5,767 nt of DNA from Acidimicrobiales bacterium (lineage in GTDB: Bacteria; Actinomycetota; Acidimicrobiia; Acidimicrobiales; SHLQ01): NCBI GenBank assembly GCA_013002375.1, contig JABDJW010000131.1:1-5767 (forward strand). Reading direction: 5' to 3'. The position numbers and the translations under genes were made by a program. This document shows, one piece after another, positions 5,318-5,767 of this stretch. How positions within the stretch are numbered: position 1 is the first letter of the stretch; each line of letters starts with the position of its first letter. The notes below the pieces were generated by a model. That model was not told the DNA's origin and ran no database searches. It was given only the letters and a program-made list of their open reading frames with translations.

Positions 5318-5329
5318 GGGACGCCGAGC
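5314..5329. terminator. Small hairpin between convergent genes
   Basis: GCTCGG (5314-5319) pairs perfectly with CCGAGC (5324-5329) around a four-base loop (GACG). It lies between the tandem repeat and the stop codon of the minus-strand hydrolase and would be at the 3' end of either transcript. No U-tract is present, so a terminator role is only possible. Confidence 0.3.
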
Positions 5330-5347
5330 AGATCTACCGGTTGCTGC

Positions 5348-5767
5348 TCAGGCGGTGAACTCGAGGAGCGTGTCGGCCACCTCGTCGGGGCGGTCCCACA
5401 TGAACCAGTGGGAGGCTCCGGGCAGGGTTCGAAGTTGGGCCGACGGCAGCGCTGCGACCAACGCCTCGGCCTGGGCGAGCGGGAAGTGGGGGTCGGCGTC
5501 GGCCCACACCACCATCGTGTCGATGTCGATGTCGGCGAACAGCCGAGTGACCCGCGGGAGCGAGGCCTGGTACCCGGCGCACATTCGGCGCAGGTGCGCA
5601 CGCACTTCGTCGCGGCGAAAGCCCCGCCAGAGGTCGTTGGCGATGGCCGCCGGAAGCCGGCCGTGTTCGAGGAAGGTCCGCTGCGCCCGTTCGAATACAA
5701 CGCGTGCGCCGTAGCGTAAAACCAAGCGGTTGAGTCCGAGCCGGCGCATCAGCGAGATGTCCCATGA
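5348..5767 (-). CDS. Alpha/beta hydrolase, C-terminal part (cut by window edge)
   Basis: The last 139 residues of an alpha/beta-hydrolase-fold enzyme are visible; the 5' part, with the nucleophile elbow, is outside the window. The frame is open to the last base (it reads SWDISLMRRLG at the edge), so the ATG at 5749 is probably internal. The visible part holds a helical lid-like region rich in Arg and Leu, then a beta-strand with MVVWADADPHFPLAQAEAL, where an Asp of the catalytic triad is expected (ADAD). Near the end GASHWFMWDRPDEVADTLLEF supplies the catalytic His in the usual position. The substrate cannot be told. The gene is convergent with rdgB and separated from it by 163 bases of repeat-bearing DNA, so it is not part of that operon. 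Confidence 0.85.
   Translation of the reverse strand, partial: SWDISLMRRLGLNRLVLRYGARVVFERAQRTFLEHGRLPAAIANDLWRGFRRDEVRAHLRRMCAGYQASLPRVTRLFADIDIDTMVVWADADPHFPLAQAEALVAALPSAQLRTLPGASHWFMWDRPDEVADTLLEFTA

Overview
The window looks like chromosomal DNA from a high-GC actinobacterium. The evidence is strong GC bias, GTG starts on five of the six complete protein genes, a tmRNA tag ending in LALAA, and the gene order murI – MBL hydrolase – rph – rdgB, which matches the mycobacterial order Rv1338–Rv1341 as I recall it. A deep-branching class such as Acidimicrobiia is possible, but the sequence alone does not settle it. The content is mostly housekeeping. I see no phage, insertion sequence, CRISPR array or defence system.

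Left arm, minus strand (about 2167 down to 1): smpB (1658-2167), a zinc-ribbon single-pass membrane protein (706-1587), and the tmRNA gene ssrA (247-646). ssrA is not flagged by protein reading, but both ends, the P2 helix and the tag reading frame (ATKRDADSDLALAA, then TGA) are clearly visible. SmpB and tmRNA together rescue stalled ribosomes and tag unfinished proteins for degradation. Here they sit on one strand, separated only by the uncharacterised membrane protein. Directly beyond the tmRNA 3' end are two abutting hairpins, followed by non-coding DNA to the window edge that carries alternating complementary 7-mers.

Right arm, plus strand (2240 to 5184): murI (glutamate racemase), an Rv1339-like metallo-beta-lactamase-fold hydrolase (probable cyclic-nucleotide phosphodiesterase), rph (RNase PH) and rdgB (ITP/XTP pyrophosphatase). 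All run in the same direction with gaps of 27 and 58 bases and one 8-base overlap, as in an operon. The divergent smpB/murI gap is only 72 bases. It holds a TANNNT -10-like hexamer 6-7 bases before each GTG start, which suggests that both arms are transcribed as leaderless mRNAs.

Right end: rdgB is separated from a convergent alpha/beta hydrolase (C-terminal part only, cut by the window edge) by 163 bases. That gap contains two tandem copies of a 61-62 base hairpin-forming repeat. The main points for a second look are the smpB–zinc-ribbon–ssrA arrangement, the paired leaderless promoters, the tandem hairpin repeat and the structured DNA downstream of the tmRNA.
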